A stretch of 19,368 bases of DNA from NCBI GenBank assembly GCA_035948855.1, contig DASZIT010000002.1, positions 1-19,368 on the forward strand, written 5' to 3'. This document shows positions 1 to 7,859 of this stretch, one piece after another. Origin of the DNA: DASZIT01 sp035948855. Lineage in GTDB: Bacteria; Actinomycetota; Acidimicrobiia; Acidimicrobiales; RAAP-2. How positions within the stretch are numbered: position 1 is the stretch's first letter; each line of letters opens with the position of its first letter. The notes below the pieces were generated by a model. The model had not been told where the DNA came from, did no database searches, and worked only from the letters and a program-made list of their open reading frames with translations. The translations under genes were made by a program, and so were the position numbers.

Positions 1-323
1 CCGACCGACACCACCACCTTCGGCCGGCGCCGGGCCACCAGCCCGAGGGCGGCGATCCCCGCCACCACCAGACCGGCCAGGGCGCCCAGGTTCTGGGCGA
101 TCACCCGGGGCCGGAGGCTGCGGTTGATCCCCCGCCCGGGCAACAGGGTGAACGGGAACCCGCGGCCGTCGAGGGCGATCCGGTCCTGGCCCCGGCGGGA
201 CCCGACGAACTCGATGGTGGCCCGGTCGTGGCCGTTGGCGACCAGCGATTCGGCGATGGCCAGTGCCGGCTGGAGATGACCGGCGGTCCCGCCCCCGGCC
301 ATCAGTGCGTACCGTTCCACCAT
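1..323 (-). CDS. murG: MurG, UDP-GlcNAc transferase (5' part only)
   Basis: Partial gene: about 107 N-terminal residues are present and the rest lies beyond base 1. MurG is the peripheral membrane glycosyltransferase that adds GlcNAc to lipid I to make lipid II. I translated this stretch by hand. It begins MVERYALMAGGGTAGH, and the glycine loop (GGGTAGH, about residues 10-16) followed by PALAIAE is the MurG N-terminal signature. The fragment ends in RRPKVVVSVG, matching the conserved segment before the second glycine-rich loop. The ATG at 323 shares one base with the ftsW stop (TGATG), so translation is probably coupled. The position after ftsW is the usual dcw order. The identification is secure; the 3' half cannot be assessed. 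Confidence 0.93.
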   Translation of the reverse strand, partial: MVERYALMAGGGTAGHLQPALAIAESLVANGHDRATIEFVGSRRGQDRIALDGRGFPFTLLPGRGINRSLRPRVIAQNLGALAGLVVAGIAALGLVARRRPKVVVSV

Positions 324-1600
324 CACGCCGAGCGCGCTCGCCGAGCCGGGCGCGCCGCGGGCCGCGGCAGTCGCTCGTGCCTGGCGATGTTCAACAGCAT
401 GCCCACCGCGGCCAGGGAGATCACCAGCGATGAACCCCCGAATGACACGAACGGGAGGGGGATGCCCGTCACCGGCAGCACCCCGATGACGGCCCCGATG
501 TTGATCAAGCACTGACTGGTGATCCAGATGGTGATGCCGATGGCCATCAGGCTCCCGAACCGGTCGGGCGCCCGGGTGGCGGCCCGGAGCCCGTACCAGG
601 CGAACAGGAAGAACAGGCCGAGGAGCAGCACCGCGCCGACCAGGCCGAGCTCCTCTCCCACCACCGAGAAGATGAAGTCGGTGTGGGCGTTGGGCAGCAG
701 CCCCCACTTCTGGCGGCCGCCCCCCAGCCCGAGGCCGAAGAGATGCCCGGAGCCGAGGCCGATCAGCGACTGCCAGACCTGGTAGCCGGTGCCGGAATGG
801 TTGGCCCCCGGGTTCAGGAAGGAAAGGATCCGGTCACGACGGTAGGGGTCGGCCAGGCCCACCACCACCGCCAACAGCGCGAAGGCCAGCAGGATCTTGA
901 GGATCGGTCCCACCGGTACCCCGCCCATGAACAACATGCCGAACGCCACGCAACAGAGGACCAGAGCGGTCCCCATGTCCGGCTGCTTCAGAATCAGCAA
1001 CGACGAGATCCCGAGGATGATGAGGACGGGGAGGATCACCGACTTGGCATCCGCGGTGCGGTCCACCCGCCGGGTGAGCAGGTCGGCCACGAACACGATA
1101 AGGGCGAGCTTCATCAACTCGGAGGGCTGGAGACGGAATTGCCCGAACCCGATCCATCGCGACGAGCCGCCGGCGGTGACCCCCAACCCGGGCATCAACA
1201 CCATCACCAGCATCCCCATGGTCCCGATCAGCAGTGGCACCCGGATCTTCCGCCACTTGCGGTAATCGATCCGCGAGAATGCGGCCAGCGCCACCAGGCC
1301 GAGCACCATCCACATGACCTGGCGGATGAAGATTCCCCAGGTCGATCCGTAGAGGCTCATGGAGATCACCGGCGAGGCCGAGCCGACCATGACCAGACCG
1401 AAGACACACAGCACCCCCACCAGCACCATCAGGCAGGTGGCGGTGGGGAGCCGGGCGAGCCGGGAGGGCGCGGAGGACGAGCGGGCGCCCGCGTCCCGCC
1501 GGGCCGGGGTCCGGGTCGGGCTGGACGGGTGCCGGCGGCGGGTATCGGTGCGCTGGGTCGCCGTCCGTGACGGCGCTCGGGCGTGAGAGGTGTCAACCAT
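323..1600 (-). CDS. ftsW: FtsW, SEDS-family septal peptidoglycan polymerase
   Basis: Multipass SEDS protein that polymerises lipid II at the septum with its cognate class B PBP (the ftsI product in this operon). Visible family marks, counted from the ATG at 1600: QPSELMKLALIV (about 158-169), the conserved Asp in NAHTDF (D308) followed by GEELGL, and the C-terminal GIPLPFVSFGGSS. About ten hydrophobic helices follow a roughly 50-residue cytoplasmic N-terminus rich in Arg, Ser, Thr and Pro, as in other actinobacterial FtsW proteins. Two in-frame GTG codons at 1609 and 1606 could also start the protein; I prefer ATG 1600. RodA is the alternative family member, but position between mraY and murG favours FtsW. 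It ends in a 1-nt overlap with murG. Confidence 0.95.
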   Translation of the reverse strand: MVDTSHARAPSRTATQRTDTRRRHPSSPTRTPARRDAGARSSSAPSRLARLPTATCLMVLVGVLCVFGLVMVGSASPVISMSLYGSTWGIFIRQVMWMVLGLVALAAFSRIDYRKWRKIRVPLLIGTMGMLVMVLMPGLGVTAGGSSRWIGFGQFRLQPSELMKLALIVFVADLLTRRVDRTADAKSVILPVLIILGISSLLILKQPDMGTALVLCCVAFGMLFMGGVPVGPILKILLAFALLAVVVGLADPYRRDRILSFLNPGANHSGTGYQVWQSLIGLGSGHLFGLGLGGGRQKWGLLPNAHTDFIFSVVGEELGLVGAVLLLGLFFLFAWYGLRAATRAPDRFGSLMAIGITIWITSQCLINIGAVIGVLPVTGIPLPFVSFGGSSLVISLAAVGMLLNIARHERLPRPAARPARRARSA

Positions 1601-1603
1601 AGA

Positions 1604-1640
1604 CACCACCAGCTTCGCTTAGGCCGGTGCCCAGGTGGTG
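1604..1640 (-). promoter_or_regulatory. Inverted repeat over the ftsW ribosome-binding region
   Basis: GGTGGTG just before the ftsW ATG (minus-strand reading; plus-strand CACCACC at 1604-1610) pairs exactly with CACCACC (plus-strand GGTGGTG at 1634-1640) across a 23-nt loop. It lies in the 81-nt mraY-ftsW spacer and covers the only purine-rich sequence available as a ribosome-binding site as well as the alternative GTG starts. Seven base pairs over a long loop is modest, and in GC-rich DNA it could be chance. Confidence 0.3.
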
Positions 1641-1681
1641 GAACCCCCGTCTCGCCGGCTTCCCGACCCCGCCCGGCATCA

Positions 1682-2719
1682 TCATCCGGCCGACTTGAAG
1701 ACCGAGAGGAAGTCGGCGTAGAAGAGGCCGAGGCCACCGGCCGCGCACAGGCCGGACAGAATCCAGAACCGGATGATGACCGTCGTCTCCGGCCAACCCA
1801 GCAGCTCGAAATGGTGATGGAGCGGCGCCATCAGGAACACCCGCCGGTGGAAGACCCGGAAGCTGATCACCTGGATCACCACCGACAGGGTCACGATCAC
1901 GAACAGGCCCCCGATGATGGCCAACAACAGGTCGAGGTTCATCAACAGGCAGAGCGCGGCCAGGCCCGACCCGATCGACAACGACCCGGTGTCCCCCATG
2001 AAGATCCGCGCCGGGGCGGCGTTCCACCACAGGAAGCCGAGGCAGGCGCCGGCCAGGGCCACCGAGGTGAGGGCCAGGTCCAGGGCGTCGCCCACGTGGT
2101 AGATGCCGAAATGCCGGTACTGCCAGTAGCCGATGACGGCCAGGGTGGCGAAGGCGAAGGTCGCCGACCCGGCGGCCAGGCCGTCGAGGCCGTCGGTCAG
2201 GTTCACCGCGTTGGCGGTGGCGGCGATGATCACCGTCGCCCACACCACCCAGAGCACGGTGCCCAGATGGATGCCGAGCGAGTTGTAACGGGTGAAGGAC
2301 AGGTTGGTGGAGATGTGGGCCCAGTAGACCGACAGCAGCGCGAACCCGAGCCCGAGGGCGATCTGGGCGCCGAACTTGGCCCGCTTGTTCAGGCCCAGGC
2401 TCCGGCGGTGGCGGACCTTGATCCAGTCGTCGGCGAATCCGATCACCGACGCGCCGAGCACCGTCAGCAACACCAGGATTCCCGACGGCGAGACATGGGT
2501 GCCGGGGATGGCCCGGGCGGCCAGGTACCCGATGATGACCGCGACGACGATGCCGATACCGCCCATGGTGGGGGTGCCGGCTTTGGCGATGTGAACCTGG
2601 GGGCCATCCTCGCGGATCTGCTGGCCGATGTTGTTCTTGATCAGCCAGCCGATGAGGACCGGGGTGAGGAGCGCGGCGACCAGCAGGGCCACCCCGCCCG
2701 AGGTCATCAGCGAGATCAT
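1682..2719 (-). CDS. mraY: MraY, phospho-MurNAc-pentapeptide translocase
   Basis: Integral membrane enzyme that transfers phospho-MurNAc-pentapeptide from UDP to undecaprenyl phosphate, making lipid I. It has 345 aa, a normal length for the family, with about ten hydrophobic segments. Signature residues are intact: the Asp pair in FADDWIKV (D97, D98), NLTDGLDG (173-180), FMGDTGS with D243, and the PLHHHFELLGWPE motif (about 299-311) that separates MraY from WecA-type relatives. The ATG overlaps the murE stop by 4 nt (ATGA), so it is coupled to murE directly; in most dcw clusters murF lies between these two. The next gene is ftsW, without the usual murD in between. Confidence 0.97.
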   Translation of the reverse strand: MISLMTSGGVALLVAALLTPVLIGWLIKNNIGQQIREDGPQVHIAKAGTPTMGGIGIVVAVIIGYLAARAIPGTHVSPSGILVLLTVLGASVIGFADDWIKVRHRRSLGLNKRAKFGAQIALGLGFALLSVYWAHISTNLSFTRYNSLGIHLGTVLWVVWATVIIAATANAVNLTDGLDGLAAGSATFAFATLAVIGYWQYRHFGIYHVGDALDLALTSVALAGACLGFLWWNAAPARIFMGDTGSLSIGSGLAALCLLMNLDLLLAIIGGLFVIVTLSVVIQVISFRVFHRRVFLMAPLHHHFELLGWPETTVIIRFWILSGLCAAGGLGLFYADFLSVFKSAG

Positions 2720-4137
2720 CGACGGTTCCCGGCATCGAGGGCGGCCAGCGCCCGGCGGGCCTCGACGCGATCGTCGAAGGGGACCACCGAGCCACCGTGC
2801 TCCTGGGTGGTCTCGTGACCCTTTCCGGCCAGCACGATCACGTCACCGGCCCGGGCGAGACCCAGGGTGCGGGCGATGGCCGTCGACCGGTCCGGCTCGA
2901 CCACCAGCTCGGCTCCGGGGTCGATGCCGGCCCGGACCTGGGCGATGATCTCGAGCGGGTCCTCCGACCTCGGATTGTCGGAGGTGAGGACGACCACGTC
3001 GGCCAGCCGGCCGGCCACCTCCCCCATCATCGGGCGTTTCTCCGGATCGCGGTCGCCCCCGGCCCCGAACATGGACACCACCCGGCCCGATCCCGCCAGC
3101 CGGCGGGCAGCGGCCAGCGCCGCCTCCAGCCCGGCCGGAGTGTGGGCGAAGTCGACCAGAACCGCGAACGGCGGCCCCGGGGTCACCACCTCCATGCGGC
3201 CGGGTGGCGGCGTCGCCGAAGCGAGACCGGCGACGATGGCCGGCTCCCCGACGCCGAGGCCGGTGGCGATGGCTGCGGCCATCAGGGCATTGTCGACGTT
3301 GAAGGCTCCCGAGAGGGGCAGGGTCACCGGATGCCCGTGCCAGGTGAACGAGGAGGAGCCCACGGTGAGCTCCACATCGGAGGCGTCCGATCGGCGGACC
3401 TCGGCCACCGCGACGCCGGCCAGCTGTCGGACCAGGCGCTCGCCCCAGCGGTCGTCGACGTTGACCACCGCCAGCCGGCTCCGGTCGGGGACGAACAGGC
3501 TGGCCTTGGCGGCGAAGTACGCCTCCATGGACTGGTGATGGTCGAGATGGTCATGGCTGAGATTGGTGAAGGCGGCGACGTCGAACAGGATGCCATCCAC
3601 CCGGTGCTGGGTTAACGCGTGAGACGAGACTTCCATGGCCACCGCCTGCCGGCCCTGGAGCCGGAAGTCGGCCAGCGTGGCCTGAAGGTCAGGTGACTCC
3701 GGGGTGGTCCGCTCACCGGTGAGCGTGCCGATGGCTCCGGCCGGGATTCCGGCGGCGGCGAGGATCGACAGTACCAGGTGGGTCACCGTGGTCTTGCCGT
3801 TGGTGCCGGTCACCCCGACCATGGCCAGGTGGCGGGACGGATACCCGAAAAAGGCGGCGGAAACCTGGGCCATGGCCGGCCGGACCCCGCCTTCGGCCAC
3901 CCGGACCTGAGGAACTTCCAGGTCAAGGAACCGTTCGACCAGCAGGGCGACGGCCCCGGCCGCCACCGCGCCGGCGGCGAAGCGGTGACCGTCGGTGGTG
4001 GTGCCCGGGATACAGCAGAACAGGGCTCCGGCCTCGACCCGCCGGCTGTCGAAGGCAACCGAGGTCACCTCGGCGTCCCCCGGGCTCCCCCGGGTCCCGA
4101 TGACCTCGACGTCGCCGAGCAGCTCCTTCAGTCGCAT
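2716..4137 (-). CDS. murE: MurE, UDP-MurNAc-tripeptide ligase (meso-DAP type)
   Basis: Cytoplasmic Mur ligase adding the third residue to UDP-MurNAc-L-Ala-D-Glu using ATP. The 473-aa protein shows the three-domain layout: an N-terminal UDP-binding domain, the ATP loop TGTNGKT (110-116), a lysine in YFAAKASLF (K211) at the place of the carbamylated lysine, and the C-terminal GAGGDRDPEKR (358-368). DNPR (387-390) is the motif associated with meso-diaminopimelate selection, whereas lysine-type enzymes differ there. This fits a meso-DAP wall and the dapE gene at the far end of the window. A 53-nt spacer separates it from ftsI, and its stop overlaps the mraY start. MurF and MurD are related ligases, but the DNPR motif and N-terminal domain identify MurE. 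Confidence 0.96.
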   Translation of the reverse strand: MRLKELLGDVEVIGTRGSPGDAEVTSVAFDSRRVEAGALFCCIPGTTTDGHRFAAGAVAAGAVALLVERFLDLEVPQVRVAEGGVRPAMAQVSAAFFGYPSRHLAMVGVTGTNGKTTVTHLVLSILAAAGIPAGAIGTLTGERTTPESPDLQATLADFRLQGRQAVAMEVSSHALTQHRVDGILFDVAAFTNLSHDHLDHHQSMEAYFAAKASLFVPDRSRLAVVNVDDRWGERLVRQLAGVAVAEVRRSDASDVELTVGSSSFTWHGHPVTLPLSGAFNVDNALMAAAIATGLGVGEPAIVAGLASATPPPGRMEVVTPGPPFAVLVDFAHTPAGLEAALAAARRLAGSGRVVSMFGAGGDRDPEKRPMMGEVAGRLADVVVLTSDNPRSEDPLEIIAQVRAGIDPGAELVVEPDRSTAIARTLGLARAGDVIVLAGKGHETTQEHGGSVVPFDDRVEARRALAALDAGNRR

Positions 4138-4190
4138 GCGACGGGTACCCGCCCGGAACCCACTCGCGCTCCTCGAGCGCCCGCCGTCAT

Positions 4191-6050
4191 CTACGCGCCT
4201 TCAGTCGCAGCTCCGGCCGGAACCGTCACCGTTCCGGTTCCCCCGACCGCCCCACTGGACGTCGACGTGGTGGCCGCGGCATTGGTGGGAATGCCGTAGT
4301 GCTGGAGGGCGTACTCCATGATGGTAGAGAATACCGGGGCCGCCACGGCCCCTCCGTAGATCGGGGTGGGGCGATCGAGCACCACCACCGCCGACAGCAC
4401 CGGGTTCTGCGCCGGGGCGAACCCGACGAACGAGCCGTAGAAGGCGCCGGGGATGTACCCCAGATGGCTGGGGTCGGGGATCTGGGCGGTCCCGGTCTTG
4501 CCGGCCACCGTGTAGCCGTCGATGGCGGCGGCGGTCCCGGTGCCGTTGGTCACCACCCCTTCCAGCATGGTCGTCAGCTCGGCGGTGGTGGCCGGGTCGA
4601 TCACCCGACGGGAAGTCGACGCCGCCGCCGGGGACACGGTGCCGCCGGACGAGATGGTGCCCCGCACCAACCGGGGCTGGACCAGGACTCCCCCGTTGGC
4701 CACCGCGTTATAGGCGTCGAGGAGCTGCTGGGCGGTGACCGCGTCGTTCTGACCGATGGGGGTCGAGCCGATCGAGCTGCCGGTCCAGGCGCTGGCCCCG
4801 GGGATCAGGCCCTGGGATTCACCGGGGAAGTTGAGGCCGGTGGGCTTGCCGAAGCCCAGGTTGCTGATCTGGGACAGCAACCGGTTCTCCCCGAGCTCCC
4901 CGGCGATCTGGATGGTCCCGATGTTGGACGACTGGTCCAAGATGTCCGTCGCCGTCATCGTCTGGGTTCCGTGGGCCTCGGCGTCGTGGAAGGTATAGGT
5001 GCCGATGGAGAGCGAGTTCGGGACGGAGAAGGTCTGGCTGGGACTGATCACCTTGTTCTGGAGAGCCGAGGAGAACGTCACCAGCTTGAACACCGATCCC
5101 GGCTCGTAGACCTGGGTGAGGGCGGTGTTCGACGGTGCCTCCGAGACCCCGGCGGGAAGGGTGTTGGCCTGGGCGGTGAGGGTGGGCCCCGACGTCGACG
5201 GGGTGACGGACGGGTTGGTCACCGCCACCGTCTGCGCCGACGAACCCGAGGCCGGCGTCGTCGCCGACAGGTTGGCCATGGCGATGACATCGCCGGTCTT
5301 CACGTCCATCACGATGGCGGTGCCGCCCACCGCGTGCGAGGCCAGCACCTCGGCACCCAGAGCCTGCTCGGCCACGTACTGGACGGATTCGTCGATGGTC
5401 AGCTCGATCCCGGTCCCCGCCTTGGCCGAGGTGCTCGACGTCCCCGACGAACCGGGCAGCGCCACCCCGTTGGGCGACTCCATCAGGTTTTTGGTCCCGG
5501 CCTTTCCGGCCAGCAACGACTGGTACTGGTACTCGAGTCCAGAGAGACCCGAGCCGTCGCCGCCGACCGTCCCGACCACCGGTTGGGCCAGTTGGCCGGA
5601 GGGCTGCACCCGCTGGGGCTCGGCGACCAGGTTGATGCCGGTGAGGTTGAGGGCGGTCACCTTGGCCGCCACCGCGTCCGACACCCGGTGGGCCAGGTAG
5701 ACGAAGCCGGAGTGCTGGGTCACCTCGGCGCGGAGCTGGGACTCGGGGATGCCCAGCACCGGGGCCAACTTCCCGGCCAGGGTGGCCGGATCCTTGATGA
5801 GGAACGGGTCGGCCACCACCGTCTGCTTGGTGACCGATTCGGCCAGCACCTCGCCGTTGCGGTCATAGATCCCGCCACGCAGGGCGGGGACGGCCACCGT
5901 CTGGGTCAACTCGGCACTCGACAACGAGGCGTAGTGCTGATGGGAGAACTCCTGGACGACCACCAGGCGGAGGACCATGGCCACGAAGATCACCAGCAAT
6001 AGCACCCGGAGCGCGCGCGTCCGCCGTCCCAGCAGGACGATGGGACTCAC
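4191..6050 (-). CDS. ftsI: FtsI-type class B penicillin-binding protein
   Basis: Septal transpeptidase that crosslinks glycan strands made by FtsW. The 619-aa protein starts at GTG 6050, overlapping the ftsL-like stop by 4 nt (GTGA). One N-terminal membrane anchor (about 14-33) precedes the dimerisation-domain motif RGGIYDRNGEVLA (58-70). The transpeptidase domain has all three active-site motifs: SVFK (S319, K322), SSN (374-376) and KTGT (518-521). No PASTA domains are seen. Two oddities: a Ser/Thr/Ala/Pro-rich stretch (about 261-308) inserted between GDVIAMAN and VYEPGSVFK, where relatives usually have a shorter linker, and a low-complexity Thr/Ser/Gly/Ala tail (about 592-619). The 53-nt spacer to murE holds nothing recognisable. 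Confidence 0.95.
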   Translation of the reverse strand: MSPIVLLGRRTRALRVLLLVIFVAMVLRLVVVQEFSHQHYASLSSAELTQTVAVPALRGGIYDRNGEVLAESVTKQTVVADPFLIKDPATLAGKLAPVLGIPESQLRAEVTQHSGFVYLAHRVSDAVAAKVTALNLTGINLVAEPQRVQPSGQLAQPVVGTVGGDGSGLSGLEYQYQSLLAGKAGTKNLMESPNGVALPGSSGTSSTSAKAGTGIELTIDESVQYVAEQALGAEVLASHAVGGTAIVMDVKTGDVIAMANLSATTPASGSSAQTVAVTNPSVTPSTSGPTLTAQANTLPAGVSEAPSNTALTQVYEPGSVFKLVTFSSALQNKVISPSQTFSVPNSLSIGTYTFHDAEAHGTQTMTATDILDQSSNIGTIQIAGELGENRLLSQISNLGFGKPTGLNFPGESQGLIPGASAWTGSSIGSTPIGQNDAVTAQQLLDAYNAVANGGVLVQPRLVRGTISSGGTVSPAAASTSRRVIDPATTAELTTMLEGVVTNGTGTAAAIDGYTVAGKTGTAQIPDPSHLGYIPGAFYGSFVGFAPAQNPVLSAVVVLDRPTPIYGGAVAAPVFSTIMEYALQHYGIPTNAAATTSTSSGAVGGTGTVTVPAGAATEGA

Positions 6051-6502
6051 GGTGTCTTCGATGTCGGGGTCGTAGTGCCGGCGGCTGGCGCGGTATCGGG
6101 TACCGGCAGCGCCACATTCAGCGGAACCGAGGGGAGGTCGACGATCTGGGTGGGGGCCACCATGCCCTGCTGGCGGGCTTCAGTGACCACGATCTGGGGG
6201 GCGGAGAGCTGGGCCACCGCCACCTGGAGCTGCTTCTGCTGGACCAGCGCCGCCGCCGTCAGGGTCTGGGTGTGGGACAGACGGATCTGGCCCTGGGCCA
6301 CCAGGTCGTCGGCCACCACCACCGACAGCAGGCTCCCGATGATCAGCACCGAAGCCACCAGCACCGTCGGGCGCCGGCGCGACCGGTGCCGGGGCCGGGA
6401 GGCGGGCTCGAACAGCCGGAGCGGCGGGCGGCGGGGCGCCGGCTGGGGTCGGACCGCCGGGCGGCGGGCGGCGGCGGCAGAAGAGGAGGGCGGAGGTGCC
6501 AT
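6047..6502 (-). CDS. ftsL: FtsL-like divisome membrane protein
   Basis: A 151-aa protein in the FtsL position between rsmH and ftsI. FtsL proteins are small bitopic proteins that, with FtsB and FtsQ, activate FtsWI. Sequence identity is always low in this family, so the call rests on architecture and place: a Pro/Arg/Ala-rich cytoplasmic N-terminus (1-45), one membrane helix (about 46-63), then a helical stretch rich in Gln, Leu and Val (about 66-115) that could form a coiled coil, and a Pro/Thr-rich tail. The ATG at 6502 shares one base with the rsmH stop (TGATG) and its end overlaps ftsI by 4 nt, so it is translationally locked into the operon. A septum-formation-initiator (FtsB-like) label is the main alternative. 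Confidence 0.75.
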   Translation of the reverse strand: MAPPPSSSAAAARRPAVRPQPAPRRPPLRLFEPASRPRHRSRRRPTVLVASVLIIGSLLSVVVADDLVAQGQIRLSHTQTLTAAALVQQKQLQVAVAQLSAPQIVVTEARQQGMVAPTQIVDLPSVPLNVALPVPDTAPAAGTTTPTSKTP

Positions 6503-7494
6503 CAGGCCACCTCACCGTTGGCGCGATGGCCGGCGGGTACCGCGATCCGCTCGACGACCCGGAGGCGGGCGGCTTCGGAGCGGCGGTTCCGGAGCACCTC
6601 CTCGGCGGACGGCCGGCGGGAGCCCCGGACCACCAGCCGGTACTCGGGGGTGGCGCCGCAGACACACGGGAGGCCGGGCGGGCAGACGCAGCCTCCGGTG
6701 GCGGCATTGACGAACTTGGCCTTGACCAGGCGGTCCTCCCCGGAATGGTAGGAGATCACCACGCACCGTCCGCCGGTCCGCAGCAGGTCGAGGGTGTCGT
6801 CCAGGGCCCGGTCGAGCTGGTCGAGCTCCTCGTTGACCGCGATGCGGATGGCCTGGAACACCCGCCGGGCGGGGTGCCCTCCGGTCCGGCGGGTGGCGGC
6901 GGGGATGGCGGTCCGCACCACATCGGCGAGTTCGGCGGTGGCGGTATGGGGCCGGGAGGCGATGATGGCCCGGGCGATCCGCCGGGCGAACCGCCGCTCG
7001 CCGTTCTCGACGAACAGCGCAGTCAGGGCATCCTCGTCGAATTGGTTGACCACATCGGCGGCGGTGCGGCCGGTGGTGGGGTCCATCCGCATGTCCAGCG
7101 GCGCGTCGAGACGGTAGGAGAAGCCCCGCCCGGCCACATCCAGCTGGGGTGAGCTGACCCCGAGGTCGAAGAGCGCTCCCGACAGTCCCCGTTGGTCGGC
7201 GGGGATGCCCCGCTCGTCCTGCAGGTGGTGCACGAGGTCGGCGATCTCGTCGAACCGGGCCCGGCGGACGACGGCCCGGTCGGCGAAGCGGGCGAGCTCC
7301 GGGCCAGCGGCGGCCACCGCGGTCGGGTCACGGTCGATGCCGAGCACGCTCAGGTGCGGATGGGCGGCGAGGATGGCGGCGGCGTGGCCGGCCCCGCCGA
7401 GAGTGGCATCCACCACCCAGCCGGGAGGAGCCGGGGCCAAAAGGTCGACTACCTCGGTGGCCATGACCGGTTGGTGGGGAAAGGCCTGGCTCAT
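6502..7494 (-). CDS. rsmH: RsmH, 16S rRNA m4C1402 methyltransferase (MraW)
   Basis: SAM-dependent methyltransferase that N4-methylates C1402 of 16S rRNA; traditionally named MraW for its place after mraZ. The 330-aa protein from ATG 7494 begins MSQAFPHQPVMATEVV, the canonical RsmH opening. Family marks: the SAM-binding VVDATLGGAGHAA (27-39), GIDRDP (52-57), LFDLGVSSPQLD (108-119), the APLDMRMDP block (131-139), and GGHPARRVFQAIRIAVNEEL (205-224). A Cys-rich loop (CVCPPGLPCVC, 269-279) resembles that of many relatives. The catalytic-region segment reads SYHSGEDR where SFHSLEDR is usual. The reading frame stays open far upstream of 7494, but that stretch lacks RsmH similarity and runs back through mraZ, so I use the start matching family proteins. 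Confidence 0.95.
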   Translation of the reverse strand: MSQAFPHQPVMATEVVDLLAPAPPGWVVDATLGGAGHAAAILAAHPHLSVLGIDRDPTAVAAAGPELARFADRAVVRRARFDEIADLVHHLQDERGIPADQRGLSGALFDLGVSSPQLDVAGRGFSYRLDAPLDMRMDPTTGRTAADVVNQFDEDALTALFVENGERRFARRIARAIIASRPHTATAELADVVRTAIPAATRRTGGHPARRVFQAIRIAVNEELDQLDRALDDTLDLLRTGGRCVVISYHSGEDRLVKAKFVNAATGGCVCPPGLPCVCGATPEYRLVVRGSRRPSAEEVLRNRRSEAARLRVVERIAVPAGHRANGEVA

Positions 7495-7685
7495 TTGCAG
7501 CCCCACGACCGGAGCGGCGTCCGAGGGTGGAGGACCCGAACGACCAGCGTGGAAGCAAGCGGAGGAGGATTCTTCCAGGGTTTCGGTCGAAGGGCTGCGC
7601 ATGAGCCAGACACGTTCAATGTGGACATCGGGTCGGGCAACTGCCGCCATGGCTGCCTCGTAGGGCGTCGGGCGGTGGTCGTCCC

Positions 7686-7712
7686 CATCGGCGGGGGTTG
7701 GGTTCGCCGATG
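7686..7712 (-). promoter_or_regulatory. Perfect 8-bp stem-loop in the rsmH leader
   Basis: CATCGGCG (7686-7693) is exactly complementary to CGCCGATG (7705-7712) with an 11-base loop. In the minus-strand transcript the loop is C-rich (AACCCAACCCC). It lies in the middle of the spacer, about 190 nt before the rsmH start. It could be part of a cis-acting RNA element. Confidence 0.45.
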
Positions 7713-7827
7713 CATGAATGGAGATGTTGCGAAGGGCGTGGATCCTCTCTTTGACGGGCTTCCGGTGGGCCTTGATCCTCGATGGCTTGAGGGCGCTCCC
7801 GGCCGGGTGGCGATGGCCGTCGTCAAC

Positions 7828-7853
7828 CCGTCGGACCCCCTGGAGTCGGACGG
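7828..7853 (-). promoter_or_regulatory. Stem-loop just after the mraZ stop codon
   Basis: CCGTCGGAC (7828-7836) pairs with GTCGGACGG (7845-7853), 8 of 9 pairs, around an 8-nt loop. It sits 6 nt past the mraZ stop in the direction of transcription. There is no T-run after it, so it is not a classical terminator; it may attenuate read-through, stabilise the mraZ message, or be chance in GC-rich sequence. Confidence 0.35.
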
Positions 7854-7859
7854 CATCGG

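Larger units (their letters stand above)
7495..7859 (-). other. 365-nt mraZ-rsmH spacer, probable structured leader
   Basis: Unusually long spacer in an otherwise overlapping operon. It holds two inverted repeats (entered separately), a direct repeat GATCCTC (plus strand) at 7741-7747 and 7774-7780, and an open frame of 121 codons (7491-7856) that starts 3 nt after the mraZ stop and would end in an ATGA overlap with rsmH. That frame encodes Pro/Ser/Thr/Arg-rich sequence with no recognisable domain, so I do not call it a gene, although its exact fit is noteworthy. Actinobacteria are known to carry an RNA element (the mraW motif) upstream of this gene; whether this is one cannot be decided by eye. 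Confidence 0.45.

Noticed and set aside
1583..2818. Long plus-strand open frame (411 codons) opposite mraY
   Set aside because: It is antisense to a secure MraY and its translation is Gly/Asp/His/Arg/Gln-rich with no domain, as expected from the reverse strand of GC-rich genes.
4299..6002. 567-codon plus-strand open frame opposite ftsI
   Set aside because: Composition (Gly, Arg, His, Val repeats) and full overlap with a PBP having all catalytic motifs mark it as a shadow frame.
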